Shown here: piece by piece, positions 17,101 to 32,100 of the stretch | How the letters are laid out: every line of letters starts with the position of its first letter | Position numbering within the stretch: position 1 is the first letter of the stretch | Notes under the pieces: model-generated | Databases searched by the model: none | Seen by the model: the letters and a program-made list of their open reading frames with translations, nothing else | Told to the model about the DNA's origin: nothing | Origin: Sphingomonas sp. IBVSS2 | Lineage (GTDB): Bacteria; Pseudomonadota; Alphaproteobacteria; Sphingomonadales; Sphingomonadaceae | DNA: 64,000 nt | NCBI RefSeq assembly: GCF_002127225.1 | Contig: NZ_NFUR01000002.1 | Location: forward strand, 248,001 to 312,000 | Reading direction: 5' to 3' | Translations under genes and position numbers: made by a program

Positions 17101-20100
17101 GCGGCGCATCGCTGACCGGGGCCGGGGCCATCAAGCTCGGCGCGGTGAGCACTTCTGGCGGCAGCAATTTCTACCTGGGCAGCAACGGCGACATCGATCT
17201 GACCGGCGCGATAAACACCGGCACCGGCACCCTGATCCTGTCCACCACCAATGGCGCGATCACCAGCAATGGTGGCACGATCTCGGCCGGGGTGACCAAT
17301 GCCTATGCCACCGGAGCGATCACGCTTGTCGGTTCGGGCTTCGCCAATTTCTGGGCGACCTCGACGGGTGGCGGCGACATCCATCTCAGCAGCGACAATG
17401 ATCTCGGCTTCGTGGCCACCACCACCGGCGCCGTCACCGTCGATACGAGTGGGCTGGCGTACAACACCGGCGATCTGGGCGCCCATTCGGTGTCGATCAC
17501 CGCGGGCACCGGGATCAACCTGGTCAATACGGGCTTCACGGTCGATGTCGGCAGCTTCAGCCACCTCTCCACCGACGACGGCCTGGTCAGCGTCGACCTC
17601 CAGGGAGACATCAAGCTCGCCGGCAACGTCACCGCCGGCGGCACGGGCAACACCGTCAGCCTGACCTCGGGCGGGAGCATCCTGCAGAATTCGGGCACGA
17701 TCACCGGCGACATCATCAAGCTGAGCGGCGCCTCCGCGATCACCCAGGCCAGCGGCGCGACGCTGCACGGCGGCGCCCTGTCGCTCACCAGCGGCGGCAA
17801 TGTGGCGCTGGGGCAGGCCAATGACTTCACGAGCATCGCCGCTCTCTCGATCGGTGGCGGCCTGACGCTGCGCAACCTGGGCAGCATCGATCTCGATCCG
17901 ACGACCGGCGGCGGCGCCACCCTGGGCGGCGCGCTGACCGTGACCTCGGACACCGGCGACATCTCTGCCGGCAATGTCCTTACCACCTCGAAGCTAACCG
18001 CCTCGGCGCTGAACGGCTCGATCCTGATTGGCGGGGGCGCGCATCTGATCGGTTCGCTCGGCACGTTGACGGCGGGCAGCGTCATCCAGATCGGCACCGA
18101 TGTCCCCGGCTTCACCCTGACCGGCGACATCACCGCCACGAATGTGACTCTGCTCGCGATGAACGGCGGGATCACCCAGAACGCCGGCACCAAGATCACC
18201 GCCGGTACGCTATACGCCACCGCCAACAACAACATCACGCTCGACCAGGCGAACGCCGTCACCACGGTGGGCGGGCTCAACGCCAATTTGTTCACCAGCG
18301 GCCACAACATCACCTTCCGCAACGACGGCGCCATCACGCTCGACGGCCGGATCGATGCCACGGGCGGCACGCTCACGCTGACCTCGAACACCGGCGGCAT
18401 CACCCAGAACAACGGCGCGAGCATCTACCTCCGCGCGAACCAGCTCTTTCTGAACGCCGCGGGCGCTATCGCGCTGGGCAGCACCAACAACAATGTCACG
18501 ACGATCGGCGGGATCACCAACCTTGCCGGCGAGACCCTGTATCAGGACGCCGATGGTTTCGACGTGGCGGGCAACCTCATCGCCAGTGCCACCGGGGGCT
18601 TCATGTTGCGCGCCGGCAACAACGGCGCGATCACGCAGAGCGCGGGCATCGTCAGCGCCGGCTATTTCGGGGCGCAGGCCGGCTCGGTCACCTTCAGCCG
18701 GGCGAACCAGTTCGCGAGCCTGCTCCAGACGCAAGCCGCGACCAGCGTCACGATCAACACCGTGAGCGACCTCGCCATCATACAGGGCCTCACGGGCGAC
18801 ACGATCTCGCTGACCTCGGGCGGGGCGATCACCCAGCAGAGCGGAACGAGCTATGTCAATGCCTACAACACGCTCAACCTGAGCGCGGTCACCGGCATCG
18901 ACCTGTCGCGCGGCGTCTTTGGCGCGAACAACATCATCAATCTCGGTACCCTCATCAACACGACGAGTGGCGGCATCCGCATCGCCACCAACAACGGTGG
19001 CTACGGTACCACGCTGACCGGCAATATCAGCGCCACCGGCCAGACGGTGACGATTTCCGACGAACTAGGCGCGCTCAACCAGACCGGCGGCGTGATCACC
19101 GCCGATACGCTGAACCTGTCGGCGACTGCCGGGATCAACGCGACCCGCGCCAACGCCGTCACCAATCTCGGCACGCTGAGCGCGGGTGGGGCGAGCGCCT
19201 TCACCAATGCCGGCAGTTTCAACATTAGCCAGTCGATCAATGCGGCCGGCAACAGCCTGGCGCTGACCTCGACCAGCGGTGCGATCACGCAGAATGCGGG
19301 CACGACGCTCACCGCCGACACGATGGCGCTCACTGCGGGCACCACGATCAGTCAGGGCACCGGCGCGAGCCTGCACAGCACCGAGCTGTCGCTGACCAGC
19401 GGCGGCACCACGACGCTGGGCGGGGCCAACGACTTCACCAAGATCACCGGCCTGGACGTTGGCGGCGACCTGACGCTGCGCAACCTGGGGCTCATCGATC
19501 TCAGCCCGGGCTTCGCCAGCTACTCCTATCGCGGCGGTGGCGCACTCACCCTGATCTCCGACACGAGCAGCATCCTCAGCACGAATGGCGGGGTGTTGAC
19601 CTCGCGGTTGACCGCAACGGCGGCGGGCAACGTCAATCTCTCCGGCGACATCGCATCGCTGGGCAATATCAGCGCCAATGGGATCTTCCTGGGGACGTTC
19701 CACGGCAACATGGTGCTGACCGGGAACATCACCGGTAACAATGTGAGCCTTGGTGCGGACCAAGGTTCCATCAGCCAGACCGGCGGCATCATCGATGCGG
19801 GCCGCCTCAACATCACCTCCAGCGGCGCCATCTCGCTGACCGCCGCAAACCAGGTCGATGTGTTCGGCCGGCTCAACACCGACAGATTCTCCACCGGAAC
19901 GCATCACGACATCACGGTGCACAATGTCGGCGATATCGTACTCGACTATCTGGTCGAGGCGGGCGGCGCGACCGTCGACCTGACCTCGGACACTGGCGGG
20001 ATCAGCCAGACCAGCACCAATGGCGGGTTCATCACCGCGGGCACGCTCAAGGCCAATGCGGCGGGCGACATCGTGCTCGATCAGGGCAACGACTTCGACC

Positions 20101-23100
20101 ATCTCGGCGCGATCCGCAGCACCGGCGGCAACGTCACCATCGTCGATACCGATGCCTTCGACCTTACCGGCCAGGTCCGCGCGGCCGGCGCGCTCACGCT
20201 CACCTCGGGTGGCGCGATCACCACCAATGGCGGGCTGGTCGTCGCCGGTGGTCTGCTCAACGTGTCGGGGACCAGTGCAAATCTGATCGCCGGCGGCAAT
20301 GTCCAGCTCGGCGCCGTCACCACCAACGGCAATTTCGCGATCGACACCGATGGCAATCTCACCGTCGCCGGCCTGCTCAACACCAATGGCGGCGACGCGA
20401 CGCTGAAAGCGAATTTCGGCACGATCGGGCGCGGCGCCAGCGGCACGATCGCGGCCAACTCGGTTACCGCCACCGCGCGTGACAGCATCACGCTCGATAG
20501 CACCGGCAACGCGATCATCTGGGCGAGCTCGAGCAATGGCGGCGACATCAACCTGACCGGCAATGCCGACATCTTCTTCAAGATCGACACCACCGGCGAC
20601 CTGACCGTCGATGCCGGTGGCATTGCCGGCAACAACGACAGCGTGATCGCGCGCTCGGTGGGTATCAACGCGGCCGGCGGCATCTATCTGAACGACCAGA
20701 CCGTCACCATCAATGTCGGCAGCTATCGCTACCTCACCTCGTCGGCCGGCGCGATCGACATCGAGAACCAGCGCGACATCAAGCTCGACGGCAACGTCAC
20801 CGCGAACACCCCCGGCCAGTATATCCGCCTCTATTCGAGCCAGAACTCGATCCTGCAGAACAGTGGCACGATCACCGGCGACAATGTCCAGCTCCGGACC
20901 GCCGGCAATGTCACCCAGTCCAGCGGTGCCAAGGTGGTGGCGAACACGCTGGCGCTCGCCGGCATCGACGTCTCGCTGGGCGAGGCGAACGAGATCGGCG
21001 CGCTCGACGCCTATTCGATCAGCCGCGACTTCACGCTGCGCACGGTCGGCACGCTCGATCTGGGCGGGGCGGGCAACCAGGTCGCGAACAACGGCAACCT
21101 CACGCTGACCTCGGACACCGGCAACATCACCGGCGTCTATGTCGAGACCAACAAGCTGACCGCCACCGCCACCAACGGCAGCATCGTCTTCACCTATGGC
21201 AACAACAAGATCCGCGGGCTCGGCGACCTGACCGCCAAGAGCACGAGCGGCACCGACATCAACATCTACACCGCCACCGCGCTCGGCCTGAGCGGCAACA
21301 TCTCCGGCGGCGGCGTCCAGATCTATGCCGGCGGCGGGGCGATCACCCAGGGCGCGGGCGGGATCACTGCCGACCGGCTGGTGATCGGCGCGGGCACCAG
21401 CCTGCTGATCGGCGGCGCGAACAATTTCGTCACGCTGTCGGACATGGGCCATGGCGTGGGCGCGGACGTCACCATCCGCAATCGCGGCAACCTGCTGCTG
21501 CCGAGCAACGGCGCGGCGATCGGCACGCTGAACCTGACCTCGGACACGGGCACGATCAGCCAGACCAGCGCCCTGACCGCGAACACGCTCATCGCGCATG
21601 CCGCGACCGGCATCGGCTTCAACAGCAGCTCGAACAATTTCACGACACTCGCGGGTCTCGCCACCGATGCCGGCGACATCCGCATCCGCGACACCGGCGG
21701 CCTGGCGATCGAAGGCGACATCACCGCGCCCGGCACCGTGTTCCTCAGCACCACCGGCAACATCACCACGGGCACCACCACTGTCGGTGTGGTGACCACC
21801 CCGCATGGCAAGGTCGCTGCGGACAAGCTCAGCGTGGTTGCCATCAACGCCACCATCTACGCCGCGGGTGACATCAAGCTCGACGGCATCGGCGTCAACA
21901 GCGGCTTCACCCTGATCGCCGACAACAATATCGATCTGACCGGCAACCTCACGGCCGTCGCGACGAGCCTGATCGCTGCGGCCGGCGCGATCACCCAGAG
22001 CGGCGGGACCGTCAACGTCACCACCGGCGCCATGGCAGCGGTGGGCAACGTCACGCTCGGCGGCGACAACCGCTTCACCAACTTCATCGGCACCTCGACC
22101 GGCGGCGGCACCATCACGCTCAACAATGGCGGTTCGGGCGGGATCGTCGTGGGGCTCAACACCACCGGCAATGCCGTGGTGACCGCCGGGGGCAATCTCG
22201 CCTCGAGCGGGATCAATGTCGACAGCCTGTCGATGACCGCCGGCCATATCGACCTGACCAACAGCGTCGATGTGAACAGCTTCAGCAAGCTGGTCGCCAC
22301 CTATGGCGACGTCCTCGTCTCCAATGCCGGCAGCTTCACCGTCGCGGGCGACGTCAGCGCCAGCAAGGTGGGGCTGCGCTCGGTCAACCTGCTGGCCAAT
22401 GGCGGCGGGATCTCGCAGACGGCGGGCACGATCTCGGCCAATGACGTCACGCTGCGCGGCAGCGGCGACATCGTGCAGAGCGGCACGGGCCGCGTCGACG
22501 CCAATGCGTCGATCCTGACGGGCGCCAATCTCGACCTGATGGGCAACAACAGCTTCGGCGCCGCGACGCCCACCGTGGTCCGCGCGGGCGGCACCGTGCG
22601 GCTGAACGGCGACACGCTGTACCTGCAGTTCATGAACCCCGCGGGCGACGTCACCCTGAGCGCGGCAGGCGACATCACCGTCAACAATTTCGGGCTCCAG
22701 GCCAGTTCGCTCACCGCCAATGCCGGCGGCCGGCTCTCGGCGACGAGCAGCAGCAACCAGATCGCGACGGTGCACGGCCTGAGCGGCACCAGCATCGACT
22801 TCGCCAGCAGCGGATTCACGCTCGACGGCAACGTTACCGCCACCAACGGCGCGACGCTCACCGCGACGAGCGGCGGGATCGCCCAGACCGCCGGCACGAT
22901 CTCCGCCGCCAGCGCGACGCTCGGCGCCGCCGGCGGCTCGGTGGTGCAGAGCGGCAATGCCAAGATCGTGGCGCCGAGCCTGAGCGTGACTTCGGGCGGC
23001 GACCTGATCCTCGGCGGCGCGAACGACTTCACCGGCGCCAGCTCCAGCTTCGCCTATGGCGACGGCAGCAATGTCACGCTCCATAATCTGGGAAGCATCG

Positions 23101-26100
23101 ATTTCGCCGGGACGCCGGGCTACACCATCAATGCGCTCTCGCTGACTTCCGATACCGGCGCGATCAGCCAGGGTGGCCCGGTTGCCGCGAACAGCCTCTT
23201 CGCGAAGGCGGCGACGGGCATCGCCTTCGGCCATGCCGGCAATGCCATCGGCACCATCACCGGGCTGGCCAACAGCACCAGTGGCGGCATCCTCTTCTCC
23301 ACCTTCACGAACCTGGACCTGGCGGGCGACATCTCGGCGGCGGGCCAGGAAGTGATGCTGGTCAGCATCGGACATGCGATGACGCAGAGCAGCGGCGGGA
23401 TCGTCGCCAGCACGCTGCGCGCCACGGCGTCCACCGGCCTGTCGCTCACCAGCGCGACCAACAATGTCGTCAATATCGCCGGCCTGACCAACGCCGCCTC
23501 TGGCGGCATCGCCTATACCGATGCCGACAGCTTCGACATCACCGGCGACATCAACGCCATGAACGGCCAGGCGCTCTCGCTCACCACGATCGCGGCCACT
23601 GCCTATGTCCGGCAGAATGGCGGGCTGATCACCTCGGGTACGATCAATCTGAGCGGCGGCCAGGGCTTCAGCCTGCGCGGTTCCGGGGGGATCTGGAACA
23701 GCATCACCGGCGTTGGCAATGTCAACACGATCGCGCAAGTCTATGTCGATGGTAATGTCGGCCTGACCGGCACGATCAACTCGCCCTATTTCGAACTCTG
23801 GAGCCAGGGCGGCAGCATCACGCAGAGCGCCGGCCAGATCCTCTACGCTCCGGGCAATTTCCTCGACCTGCGCGCGAACGGCATCTCGCTGACCAGCGCC
23901 ACCAACCAGCTGGGCAGCGTAGATGCACTGATCGCCTATAATGGCGGCAGCATCACCGTCGTCTCGGGCGGCGATACCCGGTTCGGCGCCGTGGAGGGCG
24001 GAACCGCCTCGCTCACCGTCACCAATGGCAGCATCGGCAACCTTGGCGACCATGTGAATGTCGACACGCTGAACGCAGCGGCTTCCGGCACCATCAACCT
24101 GGGCGGCCGGATCGGCACGCTGGGCAACGTCACCGCGGGCGGCGACGCATCCTTCCGGTCCAGTTCGAGCCTCAGCGTCAACGGCACGATCAACCTCGGC
24201 ACCGGGCGCCTGTCGCTCGGCACGGGCGGCACGCTCTCCCAGCTCAGCGGCGCGATCACGGCGGGCGGGCTCGACGTCACCGCCGCCGGTGCGATCACCA
24301 TGAACGCCAACAACAATGTCGGGACGATCTATGGCCTGGCGACGCAGAACGGCGGCATCTCCTATTCCAGCAACAGCGGCTTCGCGCTGGGCGGCGACAT
24401 CACGGCCGGCGGCGGCAATGCCGTCTCGCTGAACGCCACGCTGGGCTCGATCAACCAGAATGCCGGCATCATCACCGCGGCCCGGCTGGACGCGAGCGCG
24501 GGCAACCAGATCCTGTTGACCCGGGTGAACCAGGTCGGGCAGCTCGGCGATCTGACCGCGGGCAATGCGGTCAGCTTCACGGTGCGCGACGATCTTACGC
24601 TGCTCGGCACCATCTCGGGCAGTTCGGTAACGCTCAGCTCCACCGACGGCGCGATCAGCCAGGCCGGCGGCGCGATCATCACCGCCAGCCTCTCGGCCTA
24701 TGCCAGCACCGGGCTCGACCTGTTCCGGGCCAACAACGTCACCGCGCTGGGCGGGCTCAGCACCACCAGCGGCAATCTGCGCTTCCGCAACAGTGGCGAT
24801 ATCGCGCTGACCAACATGACGGTGGGCGGCAACCTCACGCTGGTCTCGGATAGCGGCGCGATCCGCCAGAATGTCGGCACCATCCTGACGGTGGGCGGCA
24901 CGGCCACGCTCACTGCGGATGGCGGTATCCGCCTGGACGGCAACGCCAACGCGATCAGCCGTTTCGGCGCGGTCCGCAACCTCGGCTCCAGCGGCGACAT
25001 CACGCTCGCCAATGCCGGCGACCTGATCCTGACCGACGATGTCGGCGCGTTCGGCCAGCAGCTGGCGTTCTATTCGAACAGCGGCGCGATCCTGCAGCAG
25101 GGCGGGACGCTGACCGGCGACAACCTGATCGCGCATGCGGATGGCGCAATCACCCTTGGCGCGGCCAACGATATCAACCCCTTCAGCAGCATCGAGCTCG
25201 TATCGACCACCGGCGACATCCGCTTCCGTTCGGCGAACTCGATCAGACTCGGCACCGTCAGCACGCCCGGCCTGCTCTCGCTCACCTCGGACACCGGCGG
25301 GATCAACCAGACCGCCGCCATCTCCGCCGGCGCCCTTACCGTCACTTCGCTTGGCGGCGACATCCTGCTCGACCAGGCCAATGCGATCGGCACGGTGAAG
25401 GACGTCACCACGAACGGCCGCTTCACGCTGAACGCCAGCGGCAACCTGACGCTCGACGGCGAGATCTCGGCGCCGGGCCTGGTGAAGCTCACCGCCGCCG
25501 GGAACCTCACCCAGACCGGCACCGGGGTGATCCGCTCGAGCGAGCTCCAGGCGACGAGCGGCGCGGGCGCGGCCAACGGCATCAGCCTGCTCAACCGCAA
25601 CGACGTCACGCTGGCGACGCTGAACTCGAACGGCAAGGACCTGCGCTTCCGCAACACCGGCGATTTCGCGCTCGGCAACATCAGCGCGGCCGGCCATATC
25701 GTCGAGATGATCTCGGACGGCGGCGCCGTCACCCAGCAGGCCGGCACTTCGATCGTCGCCGGCATCTTCTCGGCCACCGGCACCAATGTCGTGCTCGACA
25801 ATGGCGGCAACCAGATCAGCCGCATCGGCCTGATCTCCACCGGTTCGAACCTCAACCTGCGCAACGGCGTGGCGCTGCAGATCGACGCGATCGACGCCGG
25901 CAGCCACAACGTCACGATCAACAATGGCGACAATCTCACCGGCGGCAACATCACCGCCGGCACGCTGACCCTCAATCTCACCGGCGGCTATGTCGACCTG
26001 ACCACCGCCAACCATGTCGCCTCGCTCGGCGGGTTCAGCGGGGGCCAGCTCTCCTTCACCAATGCCGGCAGCTTCACCATCTCGGGCGCGATCCAGAACG

Positions 26101-29100
26101 GGATGTACCAGAGCATCCTGACCAGCCAGAACGGCTCGATCTCGATGGCGGGCGGGGCGGTCAACAGCGGCGGGATCACCGTCCAGGCGGCGACCGGCAT
26201 CTCGCTCACCGGCAATATGAGCTATGTCTACGGCGCGACCGCCACGACGGGCGACGTGTCGATCCTGTCCGGCCAGCTGGATATCCAGGGCGATATCCGC
26301 GGCGACACCGTCACGCTCGGCGGCACGGCGAATGGCGGCTATGTCCGCCAGACCTCCGGCTCGATCACCGCGAGCAAGCTGATCGCCACCGGCAATGCCT
26401 TTGTCGACCTGAACGGCGCGACCAACCGCATCGCTTCGCTCGGCGCGCTGAGCAGCCCCAATGGCTATGTCAGGATCGCCAGCCTCAATGCCGTGGCGCT
26501 GACCGCCAATGTCGACGCGGACGACACCTTCACGCTGAATGCCGGCGGCGCGGTTCGCCAGACGGGCGGCCGGATCAACACCGGCTGGCTCAGGGTGAGC
26601 GCGGCGGGCGATATCGAGCTGGGCGCGGCCAACCAGATCGACGCCGGCAGCGATGTGATCCTGGCGGGCGACAACGTCACCTTCGTCAACACCGGCACCT
26701 TCACGATCGCCGGCATCACCGCGGCGAATGGCGGGGCGATCGACGTCCGTTCGACCAGCGGCAATATCTGGCAGTCGGGCGCGATGACCGGCGGTTCGGT
26801 CACCGCTTCGGCGCATGGCTCGCTCTCGCTCAACCAGGCCAATGTGATCGGCACCGTCGGCGCGCTCAGCGCCGGCACCGAGCTGACCTATAACGGCGCG
26901 ACCGCCTATGATCTGACCGGCGACATCTCCGCCGGAACCAGCGTCACGCTGAACGGCGCCACGGGCATCAACCAGACCGGCGGCACGATCACCGGGCAGA
27001 CGCTGAGCGTCGCCGCGGGCAGCGCCGATCTGCGGCAGGTCAATGCGGTCGGCCGGCTCGGCACGATCACCACCAATGGCGACTTCCTCTTCCGCAATGT
27101 CGGCGACATCGCGCTGTGGGGCGCCGTCCATGCCGGCGGCAAGCTCGGCTTCTATTCGGACACCGGCAGCGTCACCAACCCGGGCGGTCTGTTCACCGCC
27201 AACACCCTCGACGTCACCGCGGCGGAGGGCGTCGAGCTGCTCGGCGGCAGCTTCAGCTATATCGACAGCCTGACCTCGCAGAACGGCGACATCACGCTTA
27301 CCACTGGCTCCAACATCCTTAGTGCCGGCCTGATCGCCGCCGAGAACGGTATCGTGGACCTGACCGTCGGCCGCATCACCGCGGACTCGGTCAAGGCGAA
27401 CCTGCTCAACATCGACGCTACCGGCGGCGATATCGAGCTGACCGGCGACAACGCCATCGCCCATCTCGGCAACCTCTCCGGCGTCAATATCTCGCTGGCG
27501 GTCGGCACGACCGACATCACCGGCTGGCTGAACGGCACCGGCAGCGTCGCCTTTGTCCGCTCGGCGCTGGCGGCCGACTTCGCGCTGACCATGGCCAGCG
27601 GCGGCGTGATCACCACGCCGATGATCAGCCTGAGCAACACCGGCACCGCCGGCACGGCAACGCTGAACAACATCTCCGGGGCTGGGCCGCTCGAGCTGAA
27701 CTTCAACTTCAACGGCAATGCGACCGTCTCGGCGACCGGCAGCGCGGTCACCCTGAACAACGCGACCGTGGACGGCAATCTGTTCGTCCGCGGCACCAGC
27801 GTCACCAATAGCGGTGCCGGCACTGCCATCAGCGGCACGCTCGGCGCCACGGCCCTTGCGGGCAATATCAGCCTGTTGTTCGGCACCGATCACATCGGCC
27901 AGTTCGGCAATCTCTCGGCGGGGAGCGGCACCGTCTCGATCAGCGCCGCGAATGTCGACCTGACCGGCAACGTCGTCGCGGCGGGCGCCTTCGGCGTGAC
28001 CGCGACCAACGGCTCGGTCACCCAGTCCGCCGGCTCGCTCGCCAACGCCGCGAGCGTTGCGGGCTCGGCGACCGGCGACATGCTGCTCGGCGGCAACAAC
28101 ACGATCGGCACGATCAACGGGCTGAGCGCGGGCGGCGCCCTGACCTTCAAGACCAGCGGCGCCCTCGACATCTCTGGCGCGCTCACCGCCGGCACCAGCT
28201 CGGCCATGACCTTGATCGCGGGCGGCGACGTCAACGTCACCGGCGCCGACCCGATCACCGGCGGCACGCTGAACGTGTCCACGCCGGGGCATTGGGCGAA
28301 TTTCTACAGCACGCCGATGTCCCCGCGCACCATCCGCTTCAGCGCGCTCGGCGATGTGAGCGCCGGCAATTTCCAGCTGTACAATGACGGCGCGATCGAC
28401 CTCACCGGCAATATCGTCGTGACCATGGGAGCGGTCATCGATTCGACCGGCCAGATCACTCAGTCGGCGGGCGCGCTGACGGCCGAGCTGCTGACGCTCA
28501 ACGGCTATGGCGTCGCGGCCAACCGGCAGAACCATGTCCAGAGGCTGCAGGGCTCCGCCTATAACGGCACCGCGTTCAGCTTCACCAACGCCCAGGACCT
28601 GCGGCTCATCGGCAATCCCGGCTCCGGCGACGTCACGCTGGATATCGACGGAAACCTGACCGCCAATGCCGGTATCAATACCTCGGGCGACATCCTGATC
28701 ACCGCCAAAGGCGGCTATGCGCGCGAGCTCTGGGGCAACAACGTCACCTTCAATGGCGGCGCGAACGACCTGAACATCGGCGCCATCACCACCAGCGACG
28801 ATGTCTCGGTGACCGGCACCGGCAACGTCACGGTCGGCTCGCTCTCCCTGTACAGCAACAACGACGCCGGGGGCGACGGCTTCAAGGCGCTGATCTCGGG
28901 CGGCAACGTCACGCTGGGCGCGGCGACCGGCTCGATCACCAGCGCCAACGTCGTCGACTATGGCGTCGGCGCCACGCCGGGCTTGGTCAAGATCCAGGCC
29001 ACCGGCAACGCGACGCTGGGCGTCGATGCGATGTACAACACTTCGGTCGCCATCGCCGCGGCGGGCGACGTCGATGCGCGGTCGCTCGGGCGGTTGCTGC

Positions 29101-32100
29101 TCGGCACCGTCGCCGGCGCGAACGTCACGCTGGTCGCGGATGCCGATGTCCAGGCGAGTTCGATCGCCACGCCGGGCACCTATTCGGTGACGGGCAGCGA
29201 CATCGGCCTTGGCGCACTCACCTTCGCGAACGGCGTCCCGCTCGATGTCTTCGTCACCGACACCCAGGGCAATCTGGCCCTGCCGGCCACGTTCGGCGCG
29301 AGCCGGAACCTCACCATCTCGGCGGTCGGCGACATCACCGGCGGGCAGGTGGATGTCGGCACGGGCACGCTTTCGATCACTGGCACGGGCATCGCGCTCG
29401 GCCGGGCGAGCAGCAGCTCCGGCAATGTCGAGCTCAACGCGGGAATCGGCACCGTCGATATCGGCACCGTCTATGTGGCCGGCGACTATGTGCTGAGCGG
29501 CGGGTCGCTCCTGAACGGCGCGCTGGCACCCGGCGGCCCCCGGGCGGGCACCTGGACCCTGACCAGCGCGGGCGCCCTCGACATGGGCGGCCGCACGCTG
29601 GAATATGGTGGCGACATCGCCTTCCTGGTCTCCGGCCTGCTCGGCAACGGCACGATCCGTTCGCTTTCCGGCTCGGTGACCGGCTCCGCCATCGCGATCC
29701 AGGCGAACGAGCTGCTCGGCGCGACGGGTGTCGATGTATCCACCACGGCGGGCAACTTCGAGGCCGTCCATGTCGACGGCGGCACCGGCGACGCCCGCGT
29801 CGCGAGCGCGGGCACCCTGAACCTGACCGGCAGCATCGAAGCCGGCAGCGACGTGCACCTCTCCACCACCGGCAGCGGCGGCATCACCGCCGGCTATGCC
29901 AGCGCGGGCGGCAACATCACGCTCTACGCGCAGGGCGGGGATGCGATCCTGCGCCAGGCGAAGCTCACCGGCGCGACCGGCGATCTCCTGGTGCAGAGCA
30001 CCACCGGCGACGCGGTGCTCGGCGCCGACGACTATTCCGGCATCGCGAACGACACCTATTTCGAGCGCGCTTCGGGCTCCACGGGCACGGCCAAGGTCCT
30101 CGGCATCACCGGCGCCTATGTGAGCCTCGACCATTCGGCGGCGCTCACCCAGGTCACGGGGGCAAGCGCCACGGTCGACGTCCTCGACGGCGACCTGTCG
30201 ATCGGCGAGCTGAAGGCCGTCACCGGCAACGCCAGCGCCTATCTGGAGAACGGTGCGCTCACGGTGGGCACGGCTTCGGGCGACACGGTCGATCTGGAGG
30301 CCCGGCGCGGCAACCTGATCCTGGGCGGCGGCAGCATCACCGCCAACGATCTCTACCTGACCGGCGGTGGCCTGGTCGACACGAGCGCCGTCGCCATCCT
30401 GACGGCCGACCGCTATCTCGAGATCAACGGCGGCGAAGTGCGGGCGGCATCGCTCGGCTCGGGCGGCGACGTGGTCGTGAACAGCTTCACCGGCGGGATC
30501 ACGATCGACGAGCTGAACGCCGCCCGGGACGCGTCGGTCATTTCCGCGGGTAATCTCGCGATCAACCAGGTCTCGCTTGCAGGTGGCGGCCAGTTCGCCG
30601 CGGGCGGCAGTGCCACGGTGCGCGGACTGACCGCGGTCGACGGCTTCGCGCTCGTAGCCCAGGGCAATGTCACGCTCGGCGCCGATACGGCGGCGGCGAT
30701 CGACGTCGCGAACTCGGTCGTCACGGGCGGCAGCCTTGGCGGCTGCGGCTGCGGCACCGGCGGCGGCACGGTCGTCTCGCTGGGCGGCGACGTCACGATC
30801 AACCTGCTCGGGCTGACCGGCGTGTTCGACACGATCCAGTCCGACGGCAACAGCAGCGTCACCATCCAGTCCGGCAATCTGGGGATCAACTTCCTCCAGG
30901 GCCATGACGTCACGCTCGACGCCGGCACCGGCACGATCGAGCTGAACCTGGCCCCGGTCGTGGGGCATGACTACACGCTCACCGCCGGCCATTTCGCGGG
31001 CAACAGCTTCGCATCGCTCGGCACGCTCGGCGGCTCGCTCAGCATCACCGACACGGTTGGCGACTTCGACTTCGGCACGACCGATTTCGCCGCTGCCGGC
31101 GGGGTTTCGATCCGTGCCGCGCAGGGCCAGCTGCACGTCCGCAACGTCCAGGCGGGCAACGCGATCAGCCTGGCCGCCGGCGGCGACCTCACGCTGGCAG
31201 GGGCCGCGCTGACCGGCGCCGGCGCCAATGCGTTCTCGCTGAGCGCGGGCGGCAACCTGACGTTCGGCGCCACCGATGCAGCGTCGATCACCAGCGGCAA
31301 CGCCTTCGCCAATGCCGGCACCCTGCTGGCGGGCAAGAGCCTGGATGCCGATGGCGCGCTCGCGATCAATCTGTACCGGGCCGACGCGCTCGGCGCGGTC
31401 GATGGCGGCACGGTGGAGGCCAGGGTGCTCACCGGCAATCTCGCCATGGGCAATATCAACGCGGTCGGGGCAATCGCGATCGCCGGGCCGACGGGCACGC
31501 TCACGCTCGGCGACGTGACCACCAATGCCGGCCATATCAACATCGCCGGCCAGGGCGACGTCACCACCGGCGATATCTGGGGCCGCTTCGTCGTGAACGT
31601 GGGTGCGAGCACGGGCAGCCTGCGCTTCGGCAACCTCGCCGGCGGCGACGTGGCGCTCGCGGTGGCGGGCGGGATCACCGGCGCCAGCGTCTCGGCCGGC
31701 ACGCTGGGCGTGGTGGCGGTGAACGGCAATGTCGACCTCGACCAGGGCGGCAGCGGCTCGCGTGTCGCCAGCCTGGGCATGGTGACCGTCAACAATGGCG
31801 GCTTCAGGCTGCGCAACCTGCAGGACCTCGGGCTGGACGGCGTGGTAGAGGTGCATGGCACGCTCGACCTCCAGGTCGACGGCGCGCTTACCCAGAACAA
31901 CTATTACATCATCGCCGATCGCCTGCAGGGCGGCGCCACCGGCGCGGCGCTGCTGACGGGCGGCAACAGCATTGCCGCGCTCGGCCAGTTCTCGAGCAAC
32001 GGGCTGAAGCTCACCAGCAATGTCGGCCTGACGATCGACGGCACGGTGCAGGGCAATGGCGGCGCGGTGACCATCGCCTCGCATGGCGGCATGACGATCT

